A DNA stretch of 64,000 nucleotides from Desulfosarcinaceae bacterium. Its GTDB lineage: Bacteria > Desulfobacterota > Desulfobacteria > Desulfobacterales > Desulfosarcinaceae. A program made the position numbers and the translations under genes. Below the pieces are notes generated by a model, which saw only the letters and a list, made by a program, of their open reading frames with translations, had not been told where the DNA came from and searched no databases. The stretch lies in contig JASJCL010000003.1 of the NCBI GenBank assembly GCA_030066015.1, positions 52,664 to 116,663 of the forward strand, in the 5' to 3' direction. This document shows positions 35,982 to 44,492 of this stretch, piece by piece; within the stretch, counting starts at the first letter, position 1; the number at the start of each line of letters is the position of its first letter.

Positions 35982-36527
35982 ATGCAGCCACCCCGACCGA
36001 AGGTGATCCTGCTGATGGCGTTGACGGTGGACGGCCGAAGCGGCCTCAACGCCGACCACTTCCCCGACTGGACCGGAGCGGCGGACAAGCGCATGTTCAA
36101 ATCCCTCAGCCAGAAAGCCGGGGTCGTTATCATGGGATCGCGGACCTTCGATACCATCGGTAAACCCTTGCCAGGAAGGCTCAATGTGGTGATGAGCCGC
36201 AACCCGGATCGGGTGTCTCAACACCCGGACCTGCGTTTCACTGACCAGACCGCCGCCGAGGTTCTCCAGATGATTGGTGCCGCGGGTTACTCGGAAGCGA
36301 TTCTGGCTGGTGGCGCGACGATCAATGACCTTTTCATCACCGCCGATTTGGTGGACGAACTGGTCATCACCTATGCACCCCTCACCTTCGGCCAGGGATT
36401 GGGGCTCTATAATACCATGAAAACCCTGCGCCTCTCGCTCCTGGCATATCGAGCTTTGGATCCCCACACCCTCATGGTCCACTACTGTGTGGAACGTGAG
36501 GGGGTGGCCGAAGATCGCTCACTTTAG
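35982..36527 (+). CDS. Dihydrofolate-reductase/RibD C-terminal-fold protein
   Basis: 181 residues. KVILLMALTVDGRSGLNADHFPDW, VVIMGSRTFDTIGKPLPGRLNVVMSR, ILAGGATINDLFITADLVDELVITYAPLTFGQG: the RibD_C pattern with an NADPH-binding GGA loop. It lacks the deaminase domain of RibD, so it is a stand-alone reductase of unknown substrate, 55 bases after the nuclease-fold gene. Confidence 0.85.
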   Translation: MQPPRPKVILLMALTVDGRSGLNADHFPDWTGAADKRMFKSLSQKAGVVIMGSRTFDTIGKPLPGRLNVVMSRNPDRVSQHPDLRFTDQTAAEVLQMIGAAGYSEAILAGGATINDLFITADLVDELVITYAPLTFGQGLGLYNTMKTLRLSLLAYRALDPHTLMVHYCVEREGVAEDRSL

Positions 36528-36601
36528 TGCTCTAAAAATCTTTCAGTTACCGTGATTTAAGATATAGTTGTTCATGCAGCGCACGATGCATCTGGCGCTG
36601 G

Positions 36602-38206
36602 TCAGCACCGCTGACGCAGGAGTGTTTGACGCCAGGGTCTGGTGTAGGCGTGGGAGAGTATGGCCAGCAGGGTTTCCCGCAGAGGCTGCCGGGTATTCAC
36701 TGAAAGAACGATCTGGTGGGGTAGATCCTCCAACGGCTCGAAACTGGCGCTAAGGGCATCGAGGTGACCCAGGCGGGCGTCGGAGCGCTGAACTCCATGG
36801 CTTCGGTGTTCAAGTCGCTCCCGAAGAAGTCTTCGTGGGCTGTGGCAGTGGATCACTACCAGCCCGCAGCGGGTTAGGCGGGCCAGCTCCAGGAGACCTT
36901 TCCGCTGTCTGCGGCCGGCGTAGGTAGCGTCCAGAATCAGGCTGCCGCCCTGCCGCAGTTGCCGATGGGCCTTTCGAAGCAACACGGCGTAGGTGCGCCG
37001 GGTGATTGCGGGGCTGTAGATCCCTTTCCCAAATTCGCTTACCCGGTTCTCGGTGGGGGGGATGCTGAACAGCCCCTTGCGTTCACTGTCCGAACTATAG
37101 ATCGGTATGTCGAACACCGCTGCCAGGCGGCCGGCAATGGTGGATTTGCCGCTTGCGGGAAGTCCGCTAAGGACAAACAGCAGGGGGCGGTTGAGGCGTT
37201 TGGCGTAAGCGTAGGCCCAGTCCAGGAGATTTTCCGTGGCGTCCTGCAAGCGGTGGGCCGCGTGCAATCCCAGGCCGCCGGCGGCCAACTGCAGGCAATT
37301 GACCTTCACCCGGACCATGGCGCGATAGCATTTGTAAAAATCGATGACCGCATAGATGCCGGCGTCGTCGGTCGCGGCCGCATAGGTGGCGAGAAGGTGG
37401 TTGGCCAGACCTGCTGCCCGGTGGCGATCCATATCCATGAGGAGGAAGCCCAGGTCACCCGCCACGTCGCCCCACCGCAGCGTTTCATCGAATTCGATAC
37501 AATCGATAATCTGCGGTCGAGGCCCCAGGTACACATGTTCGCATCGCAGATCGCCGTGCCCCTCGCAGATGCGCCCCTCCTTTTCACGCTTTCGAAAAAG
37601 GGGCTCTCGGCGACGCCAAAAGGTTGTGCTGACGGCCGCGACGGCCCTGAAGCGGGCATCTTCGGAGAGGGGCAGCACGGCACCAGCGGCGTCTTGGAAA
37701 TTGTCGCGGCAGTGCCGGCCGATCATCTCCCAGTTTCCCAGCCCGTTCCCACCGAGGTCACGCCGAGCCGTGGCATGAAATTGGGCCAAGCGCCCTGCAA
37801 TGCCCTCCACATCGGTTCGGTCAATCCTCCCTCGGCGCAGCAGGTGGCTGAAATTGTCCGCCAACTTCAACTCGCGCATCTGGACGGCATATTCGACCAC
37901 AGTCCCTGGTGGGGAGAGGCTTGCGAAGTCGTCCCGCCAATAGATGGGAATCACTCCCAGATAGGTTTCCCTTGCCAGGCGCCGATTGAGCGAAACCTCC
38001 GCCGCACACAGCCGGCGTCGATCTTCGAGACGGCTGAAATCGAGAAAGGGGAGGGCCAGTGCCCGTTTGACCTTGTAAGCGTAGGTGCCGGTGAGGAACA
38101 CTTGCGATATGTGGGTGTTGCGGCTGGCGACCGTTGCGGGCGCATGGGGATAGAAGCTTGGTCGGCGCATGCAGCGGAACAGCTCTGTTTGTGTGATCTT
38201 TTCCAC
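36602..38206 (-). CDS. Bifunctional aminoglycoside-phosphotransferase-like / P-loop kinase protein
   Basis: 534 residues from GTG 38206, chosen because GGGAGGA (38217-38211) sits 5 bases upstream; the frame extends to 38572 without coding features. The N-terminal half is a protein-kinase-like phosphotransferase (YKVKRALALPFLDFS, GHGDLRCEHVYL, IDCIEFDETLRWGD). The C-terminal half is a small-molecule kinase with Walker A SGLPASGKST and DATYAGRRQRKG. This COG2187-COG0645 fusion is widespread and its substrate is unknown. Confidence 0.87.
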   Translation of the reverse strand: MEKITQTELFRCMRRPSFYPHAPATVASRNTHISQVFLTGTYAYKVKRALALPFLDFSRLEDRRRLCAAEVSLNRRLARETYLGVIPIYWRDDFASLSPPGTVVEYAVQMRELKLADNFSHLLRRGRIDRTDVEGIAGRLAQFHATARRDLGGNGLGNWEMIGRHCRDNFQDAAGAVLPLSEDARFRAVAAVSTTFWRRREPLFRKREKEGRICEGHGDLRCEHVYLGPRPQIIDCIEFDETLRWGDVAGDLGFLLMDMDRHRAAGLANHLLATYAAATDDAGIYAVIDFYKCYRAMVRVKVNCLQLAAGGLGLHAAHRLQDATENLLDWAYAYAKRLNRPLLFVLSGLPASGKSTIAGRLAAVFDIPIYSSDSERKGLFSIPPTENRVSEFGKGIYSPAITRRTYAVLLRKAHRQLRQGGSLILDATYAGRRQRKGLLELARLTRCGLVVIHCHSPRRLLRERLEHRSHGVQRSDARLGHLDALSASFEPLEDLPHQIVLSVNTRQPLRETLLAILSHAYTRPWRQTLLRQRC

Positions 38207-38634
38207 GCCATCCTCCCGCGCGGATTCGTCAAAAGTGCTGCTGGCGGTACTAATTTGAGTATGGGGGTGGCTGGTGCGACTGTCAACGCTTGGCGTCGCG
38301 TTGAGGGGGTGATGAACCCCGTAAGCAGGATCGGGCCGGAGGTCGTGGTCGCGGCCGCCTATAGAAAGAGCTTCCAGTGGCCAACGACCGCCATCGCCCC
38401 GTGGGCCTAGCGGCGGCCAGCCATGGGCCTCGCGATGAGGGGTTCGGCCAGGCCCCGGAAGGGACAGAGGGTGGTGTTGCAGATGGCGAATTGACGTCCC
38501 CAAGACGGCCGCCATCCCATCCACAAGCGCTATCGGCACGCCGCCAATCAATTGCATTGCATGCGGTTTCATGCGATAAGATTGCTATATCTACAGGCAG
38601 CCATATTTAGCTGATAATTTCAGGTATCGCATAT
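38207..38634. other. Divergent promoter region
   Basis: No gene is supported. AT-rich stretches near 38575-38630 (for example GATTGCTATATC and CATATTTAGCTGATAATTT) probably hold the promoter for the YpsA-like gene. Confidence 0.45.
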
Positions 38635-39462
38635 ATGTTCGCACGTTTGCTCGCGGGACCCTGCCCGGGCGTGTCGCGCGCCGCCCTGAAGATCGCCCGT
38701 AAGCTGGGATTGGCATCGGGGGGATACACCCACGCCGGTTGGGATCGTGGAGATGCGGCCGTGCTGGAGGAGCGCTTCGGTCTGCAGCCGCTGGTCGGGC
38801 AGGAGCTGGAGGGGGCTGTTCGCCGAATGATCCTGGAGTCCGACGGCACCCTCGTGATCTTCCAGGGCAATCCCGGCAGGGAAGGGCGCCTGGCCATCGA
38901 CATTTGTCGTCAGATGGGCCGTGTCAGCCTGCTGCTCGACATCCTGCGCCAATCGGCGTTCAGTGCATCCCAGGAGCTGGCTGCCTGGGAGGAGATTCAC
39001 CAGGCGGGCACCCTTTATGTCGCCGGTAACGCCGAGACAGAATGCGAGGGCATTCAGCGGAAAGCCGCCCAGATTCTGGAGGCCGCTTTTTTCCTGGTGA
39101 TGACCGACACCGGTCTCAGCCGCCCCCTGCACGGTCCCCAAGCCATCGACAGCAGCGACGCTGCCGCTAGACCCATTTCGGTGGAGGCGATTCTCAATCA
39201 GCTCTGCCAGGTATTGTCCCTGAGAGACCGCGCCCGCATCGCCCGCCTGGAACCCACCGAGCTGGCGACACTCAACATCAGCCTGGGACAGTATATCCGC
39301 AAGCACTATGGCCTGGGGAATCCTCCCGAAGACACTGTGCTCGAACTCTGTCGCATAAAAAGCGGTCACGCCGAGATGACGGCTGAAGATGCGATCGCTT
39401 TTCTGATCCGCCGCCTTTGGGACACCCTCTCCCAAACCCACACACTCCGGCGTGTCAAATAA
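38635..39462 (+). CDS. SLOG/YpsA-like (putative molybdenum-carrier-type) protein with C-terminal extension
   Basis: 275 residues. The N-terminal ~145 residues match the Rossmann-like YpsA/MoCo-carrier fold: GPCPGVSRAALKIARKLGLASGGYTHAG, TLVIFQG, TLYVAGNAE. The usual ligand loop SGGQTGVD is changed to AGPCPGVS. The C-terminal ~100 residues are helical (TAEDAIAFLIRRLWDTLSQTH). SLOG proteins are thought to bind nucleotide-type ligands. A Nudix gene starts 30 bases downstream. Confidence 0.72.
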   Translation: MFARLLAGPCPGVSRAALKIARKLGLASGGYTHAGWDRGDAAVLEERFGLQPLVGQELEGAVRRMILESDGTLVIFQGNPGREGRLAIDICRQMGRVSLLLDILRQSAFSASQELAAWEEIHQAGTLYVAGNAETECEGIQRKAAQILEAAFFLVMTDTGLSRPLHGPQAIDSSDAAARPISVEAILNQLCQVLSLRDRARIARLEPTELATLNISLGQYIRKHYGLGNPPEDTVLELCRIKSGHAEMTAEDAIAFLIRRLWDTLSQTHTLRRVK

Positions 39463-39492
39463 GTCGCTCATTTCTGGAGATTACGCCACCCC

Positions 39493-40386
39493 ATGCCCAA
39501 CCGCCGGCTGCCGCACCAAATCCGGGACGCCGAGGCACTCGCCGATATCATTGCCAGGCGCCTGGACGCTCACAAAGCGACCATCGAGATCGATCCGCTC
39601 TCCGCCGCAAGGCGCTCCGAGGTGTCCGCCGTTCTCTTTCTCCTCAGCCCAAATGTGGGCATGGGCCGTCGCATCGGCGGTAAGGCCCTCCCCCGGTCAG
39701 TGGAGAATTCACCCCTTTCCCGGATTCATCTGATCCTCAATAAACGCTCCCCCTGGGTGCGCCAGGCCGGTGACCTCTGCTGCCCTGGCGGGGGGGTGAC
39801 CCCTTTGCTGGATCGTGTCCTGGCGGGGCTTTTGACCATCCCCCACTCGCCCCTCAGCCGGTGGCCTGATTGGCGGTGCCTGAAACGGGACCATCCCCAA
39901 CAGGCCAACCGTTTGGCCCTGCTCTTTGCGACGGCCCTTCGCGAGGGATTCGAGGAGATGCGCCTCAATCCATTGGGGCTTCGGTTTCTGGGCCCCCTGC
40001 CGGTGGAACGCTTGGTCGTTTTCAGCAAAGAGATCTATCCTTTCGTCGGGTGGCTGGGACAGCAGCGCCGCTTTCGCCCAAATTGGGAGGTCGCCAGCCT
40101 GGTGTATCTGCCGCTGCAGGCGCTGCTCGATCCGAACAACTACGCCCGTCTGCAATATCGCTTCGTCACCGCCGATACCCAGCTTCCCAGAGGGAGTTCC
40201 GGTGAGATGCCCTGCTACGTGCATCGGTCCGATTTGGGGGGCGACGCCGAGGTGCTGTGGGGAGCGACCTATCGTATCGTCATGCGCTTTCTCGAGCGGG
40301 TCTTCGATTTTCAGCCGCCCCCCGCTACCCACCTGCCGGTGGTGAAACGCCGCCTGGATGACGCCTATATAAATGGCAAGGGCTGA
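39493..40386 (+). CDS. Nudix hydrolase with a long insertion before the Nudix box (CoA-pyrophosphatase-like)
   Basis: 297 residues. IHLILNKRSPWVRQAGDLCCPGGGV (about 77-102) gives the Nudix strand and Gly run, but the catalytic helix ALREGFEEMRL lies at about 149-159. That is ~35 residues further than the canonical spacing, with an intervening helical insert (HPQQANRLALLFATALREG). Nudix enzymes cleave nucleoside diphosphates linked to X. Likely co-transcribed with the YpsA-like gene. Confidence 0.82.
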   Translation: MPNRRLPHQIRDAEALADIIARRLDAHKATIEIDPLSAARRSEVSAVLFLLSPNVGMGRRIGGKALPRSVENSPLSRIHLILNKRSPWVRQAGDLCCPGGGVTPLLDRVLAGLLTIPHSPLSRWPDWRCLKRDHPQQANRLALLFATALREGFEEMRLNPLGLRFLGPLPVERLVVFSKEIYPFVGWLGQQRRFRPNWEVASLVYLPLQALLDPNNYARLQYRFVTADTQLPRGSSGEMPCYVHRSDLGGDAEVLWGATYRIVMRFLERVFDFQPPPATHLPVVKRRLDDAYINGKG

Positions 40387-40566
40387 GGCACCATTGGATA
40401 GGGGTAAATCTGGAGGGAGGTGGGCCTGATGAGATGGGGGCTTGCGGCACAGGGCCTGTATTGCGGCGCGACGCCGGATATGTTAACTTTCCCGCTGAAA
40501 TTCAGACCCCGCGGTTCTGACGCTATCGATTTTGGCTGTTCAACGTGGATCGAGAGGTCACCGGAT

Positions 40567-40965
40567 ATGTCAACAGATCCCTATGCATCCTTATTCACCG
40601 CTGCAACCCTGACCCGTATCTTCCCTCCCGAACGGACCGATGCCTTTTTTGAAGCGCTGCTCGGTGATGCCGACGACGGCTCTTACGACATCGAACTGGT
40701 CTACGACGGCTTTGGCGACAATCAGCTGCGCTTCGATCTGCGCTTACACCAGCGACCGGGCAAGTGTTTGGCCTGCAACCTCACCTATGGGTTGCCTCAG
40801 GTGTTCAGCCGCCATCCGGTTATCAACCTCGATGGGGTGGTGGATCGGCTCGATCAACTGCTCGGCGAAACGGCCAATTGCGTCGACTGGCAGCTCGGCC
40901 GCACGCGGGAGGTAAGTCGCGAGCTTCACATCGTCCCCCTGCGGATCTCCCTGGGAAGTGGATGA
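40567..40965 (+). CDS. Small conserved protein of unknown function
   Basis: 132 residues from ATG 40567 (GAGAGG upstream); the frame extends to 40420 without coding character. It is soluble, with a conserved-looking core LRLHQRPGKCLACNLTYGLPQVFSRHPVI that contains a CxxC. I recall the same core in many sulfate-reducer genomes, where it carries a misleading homeobox-protein name. Function unknown. Confidence 0.75.
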   Translation: MSTDPYASLFTAATLTRIFPPERTDAFFEALLGDADDGSYDIELVYDGFGDNQLRFDLRLHQRPGKCLACNLTYGLPQVFSRHPVINLDGVVDRLDQLLGETANCVDWQLGRTREVSRELHIVPLRISLGSG

Positions 40966-40977
40966 TTCCCGCACCCG

Positions 40978-43900
40978 CTATGCGTCGTCGGATTCTCCCT
41001 CCGCATGGAACGACGTCCCCTCGATCCTGTCGCCCTTCAACGCCGAGTTTACCATCTGACTGAGCTTCGTCAGGTTAAAGGGCTTCTGCAGGAAACCATT
41101 GCACCCACGCGAGAGAATGTCCTCCGCCAGTTGATTCATGGAGTACCCGCTGGAAAGGAGCACTTTCACCTCCGGCCGTTTGGCCTTGATCAGGTCATAG
41201 GTCTCCGCCCCGCCCATATCGGGCATGATCATATCCAGAATCACCAGGTCGATGGCGTCGTGGTGGGTGTCAAAGGTCTCCAGCGCGGCCAATCCACCGT
41301 TGGCGACCAGCACAGTATAGCCGAGTTCCCGGAGCATGTCCTGAAGTGAGGTCAGGATGAAGGGCTCGTCATCCACCACGAGAATCGTGCCTTCTCCCCG
41401 GGCCACCTGCCGCGATCGCTTGGGCGGAGAGGTCACCTCCGTCGGGCTCGCGGGGAGATAGATGTGGAAACGGGTTCCCAAGCCCGGTTCGCTCTCCACC
41501 GTGATAGTGCCTTCGTGGTTCTTGATGATACCGAAGGCCGAGGCCAATCCCAGCCCGGTGCCGTGGCCCATCTTTTTGGTGGTGAAGAAGGGTTCGAAAA
41601 TGCGCACTCTGGTGGCTTCGTCCATGCCGTGGCCGCTATCACGAACTTCGATGTGGACGTAGCGTCCCGGCGGCATGTCAGCGGCGTGGGCCAGCTTGTC
41701 ACCGACCACCACATTCTCCGTAATCAGGTAAATGTCGCCCCCCTCGGCCATCGCTTGCCAGGCGTTTAGGTAGAGGTTGACCAGGACCTGCTCCAGCTGT
41801 CCCCGGTCGCCCCTCACCGACCACAGGTTGCGGGCGTAGCTACCGTGGATTTTGACCTCCTTCCGGGTGCGCCCGAAAAGATCGGCCGTTGTCTGCAGCG
41901 TGTCGTTGAGATCCACGGCGGTCACCACGTACTTCCCCCCCCTGGCAAATCCCAGGAGTTGGCGGGTCAGGCTGCCGCCGCTCTCCACACATCGTTCGAT
42001 GGTCTTGAGGCTCTCCGTGAGGTGCTCTTCATGGGGAAGGTGGAGGCTCAGCAGGGAGACGTTGCCCTGAATGCCCATGAGGAGATTGTTGAAATCGTGG
42101 GCGATGCCGCCAGCCAAGGTGCCGATGGCCTCCATGCGCTGGGCTTGCTGCAGTTGCTCCTGAAGCAGTTTCTGCTGATGCTCGGTCTCTACCCGATAGG
42201 TGATGTCGCGGGCCACCCCGCGGTAGCCCGAGGGGCGCTGATCGGCGTCCCGAATCAGGGAGACCGAGAGATCCAGCATCTTCTCATCCCCCCCGCGGGC
42301 CACCATGGAGATCCGTTCGATCTGGACCGCTTTGCCCGTTTTGTAGACCTGACGAAACGCCTGCTGAAGTTTCTGGGCACTCTGCGCGGTGGTGTATTCC
42401 GGGTAGTCCATCCCCAGGAGCTGTTCGCGCGTATAGCCCATGAGTGCGCAGCTGGCCGCATTCACCAGGGTGATGCGCCCGTCCAGATCCACCTCGAAAT
42501 AGCCCTCCTGAATACTGTTGAGAATCGTGCGATACTTCTCCTCGCTGCTGCGCAGGGCGTGTTCGGTCCGCTCCCGTTGGACGATCTCGGCCCGCAGCTG
42601 TTCGTTGATCCGCTTCAGGTCGGCGGTACGCAGGCGTACGAGATCCTCCAGCTGGTTGCGATGGGCATCGAGCTCCTGCTCGGCCCGCTTGCGGTCGGTA
42701 ATTACCCGCAGACTGCCAATAATCTTGCCAGAGCCCCCATTTTCGTCCTCCACCAGCACGCAGTTGAGCGAACAATACTGAAGCGAGCCGTCCTTGTCCT
42801 TCAGGCGGATCTCATGGTCGTTGAGGCGCCCGTAGCGCGTGAGTTTGCGGATCACCTCGGCGCGCTCTCCCGGCTCCGGGTAGAGATGCTTGATATCGCA
42901 CCCGATCAACTCATCCCGGCTATACTGGGAGATGCGTTCAATGGAGGGGCTGATCTCCAGCAAGGTTCCATCCAAGCTGGCTTCATAGTAGCCGTCCTGG
43001 ATGTTGTTGAAGATGCCCCGGAACCGCGCCTGACTGGCCTGTACGGCGGTGCACATCAGCCGAAAGGCGTCGGCGGTTTCCTGGATCTCCTTGTAGGAGG
43101 AGGCTAGACGCAGGTGAGATTCAAAGCGGTGGTCCCGCAGTGCCAGGGATTCTTTTTCCAAGGCGGATAGGGGGCGGATTACGCCCCGGGCCACCAGCAG
43201 GGCGCCCAGGGTGGCCAGAATGGAGATAAGGGCCGTGATGCCCATATTGAACCATCGATTGGCCTTGATCTCCCCCAGGTAGTCGTCCTCCGGCAGGTGA
43301 ACACCGATCACCCAGGGCCACTCCATGCCCTCGAAGGGAATGAACATCGCCATGTGGGTGCGGCCATCGTGATCGAAGCGGCAGAAGCGGGGCTCATCCA
43401 GTTGGATGACGCCGGCGGGTGTCCGTTGCAGCTGCGCGGCATCGAAGGCTTTGCGGCTGATGGGATCGTCCAGTTCGTCGATCTTCACCAACCGCGTTTT
43501 CTGGGCGTCGGTCTGCATGTGGGCCAGCTTGTCCAAATCGGGAAAGGCGACCACGTCCCCGTTGCGGTTGAGCATGAAGGCCAATCCATGGGTGCCGATG
43601 GAGAGTCCGGCCAAAAAGCGCGAGAGATGATCGATCTCGATATCCACACCGACCACCCCGCGGATGTCACCGTTGGGAGCGTAGACCGGTCCGGCGATGG
43701 TGATTCCCGGTTTTTGTGAGGTGAAAAAGACGTAGGGATCGGTCCAGACGATGGCCTGCTTTTCGAGGGCGAGGCGATACCAGGGGCGCAGGCGGGGATC
43801 GTAAGGATCCTGGAAATCGGTATCGGCGGCGACCTGATTGAAACCCGCGTCGCGCCATACCAGTCTGGAGACGCGCGCGCCAGTATTATCGCGCTCAATG

Positions 43901-44310
43901 AACTTGCTGCGAAAGTTGGCGCGATTCTCGGGCGCGGCCCGGCGCACGTCATAGAACCCGCCCTGCGGCGTGCCGAAGTAGATACCGGCCAGATGGGGAT
44001 AGAGGGCCAGCTGGTCGAAGAAATAGCGTTCCAGCTCTCCCACACGGGCCATCTCATTGCTGACCACTTCGGCCATGAGCAGTCGCTTGGTGAGGTCAGC
44101 CGCGCTGTGGGCGTGGGCCAGGTGGTTGTGGGATTGCTCCATGGCCAGATCTGCGATGTTGGCCATAATTCCCTTGGCATGTCGTTCGAGAACCCGCTGG
44201 GAGGTGACAAAGGCCGAGGTGGTGGTGATCAGGTGAGTGCCCCAAATGAGGATCAAGATCACGCCGATGAATACCCAACGAATGGAAATTTTGACCCGCT
44301 TGCCGGCCAT
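40978..44310 (-). CDS. Hybrid sensor histidine kinase with dCache, two PAS domains and receiver
   Basis: 1110 residues from ATG 44310, chosen for GGAGGG 7 bases upstream. Order: membrane helix (~8-28), periplasmic dCache (GIYFGTPQGGFYDVRR, DPRLRPWYRLA, VVGVDIEIDHLS), second helix (~370-390), PAS (~435-560), PAS (~590-710), histidine-kinase core with AGGIAHDFNNLLMGI, HATPase (DSGHGMD, GTGLGLASAFGI), and a C-terminal receiver (ILVVDDEPF, LVILDMIMPDMGG, LQKPF). The dCache domain probably binds a small extracellular ligand. It lies downstream of the CoADR-like gene on the same strand. Confidence 0.93.
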   Translation of the reverse strand: MAGKRVKISIRWVFIGVILILIWGTHLITTTSAFVTSQRVLERHAKGIMANIADLAMEQSHNHLAHAHSAADLTKRLLMAEVVSNEMARVGELERYFFDQLALYPHLAGIYFGTPQGGFYDVRRAAPENRANFRSKFIERDNTGARVSRLVWRDAGFNQVAADTDFQDPYDPRLRPWYRLALEKQAIVWTDPYVFFTSQKPGITIAGPVYAPNGDIRGVVGVDIEIDHLSRFLAGLSIGTHGLAFMLNRNGDVVAFPDLDKLAHMQTDAQKTRLVKIDELDDPISRKAFDAAQLQRTPAGVIQLDEPRFCRFDHDGRTHMAMFIPFEGMEWPWVIGVHLPEDDYLGEIKANRWFNMGITALISILATLGALLVARGVIRPLSALEKESLALRDHRFESHLRLASSYKEIQETADAFRLMCTAVQASQARFRGIFNNIQDGYYEASLDGTLLEISPSIERISQYSRDELIGCDIKHLYPEPGERAEVIRKLTRYGRLNDHEIRLKDKDGSLQYCSLNCVLVEDENGGSGKIIGSLRVITDRKRAEQELDAHRNQLEDLVRLRTADLKRINEQLRAEIVQRERTEHALRSSEEKYRTILNSIQEGYFEVDLDGRITLVNAASCALMGYTREQLLGMDYPEYTTAQSAQKLQQAFRQVYKTGKAVQIERISMVARGGDEKMLDLSVSLIRDADQRPSGYRGVARDITYRVETEHQQKLLQEQLQQAQRMEAIGTLAGGIAHDFNNLLMGIQGNVSLLSLHLPHEEHLTESLKTIERCVESGGSLTRQLLGFARGGKYVVTAVDLNDTLQTTADLFGRTRKEVKIHGSYARNLWSVRGDRGQLEQVLVNLYLNAWQAMAEGGDIYLITENVVVGDKLAHAADMPPGRYVHIEVRDSGHGMDEATRVRIFEPFFTTKKMGHGTGLGLASAFGIIKNHEGTITVESEPGLGTRFHIYLPASPTEVTSPPKRSRQVARGEGTILVVDDEPFILTSLQDMLRELGYTVLVANGGLAALETFDTHHDAIDLVILDMIMPDMGGAETYDLIKAKRPEVKVLLSSGYSMNQLAEDILSRGCNGFLQKPFNLTKLSQMVNSALKGDRIEGTSFHAEGESDDA

Positions 44311-44391
44311 AGGGCGACCCTCCGGCGCTTTGCCCGGCGCGGCCTTCTGCACGCGGCCTTCGCGCACAGATTGCGGGCGTCATCACACGAA

Positions 44392-44434
44392 AACGCCGAC
44401 GCCCTTCGGCGGGTCGGCCGAAGACGCCGGCGTT
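44392..44434 (-). terminator. Hairpin between the flavoprotein and hybrid kinase genes
   Basis: The outer arms AACGCC (44392-44397)/GGCGTT (44429-44434) and inner arms TTCGGC (44405-44410)/GCCGAA (44417-44422) enclose an internal loop. Read leftward, GGCGTTTTCG follows. It is a possible terminator or attenuator for the upstream flavoprotein gene. Confidence 0.45.
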
Positions 44435-44492
44435 GCGGTGCAGCAACCTGTGCCGGGCAAGGCGATTCTGAGGTTTGATGGTGGGGCGAGCT

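Noticed and set aside
36959..38410. 483-codon plus-strand open frame
   Set aside because: Shadow of the phosphotransferase/kinase fusion, which has clear HGD and Walker A motifs on the other strand.
41845..43107. 420-codon plus-strand open frame
   Set aside because: Shadow of the hybrid histidine kinase.
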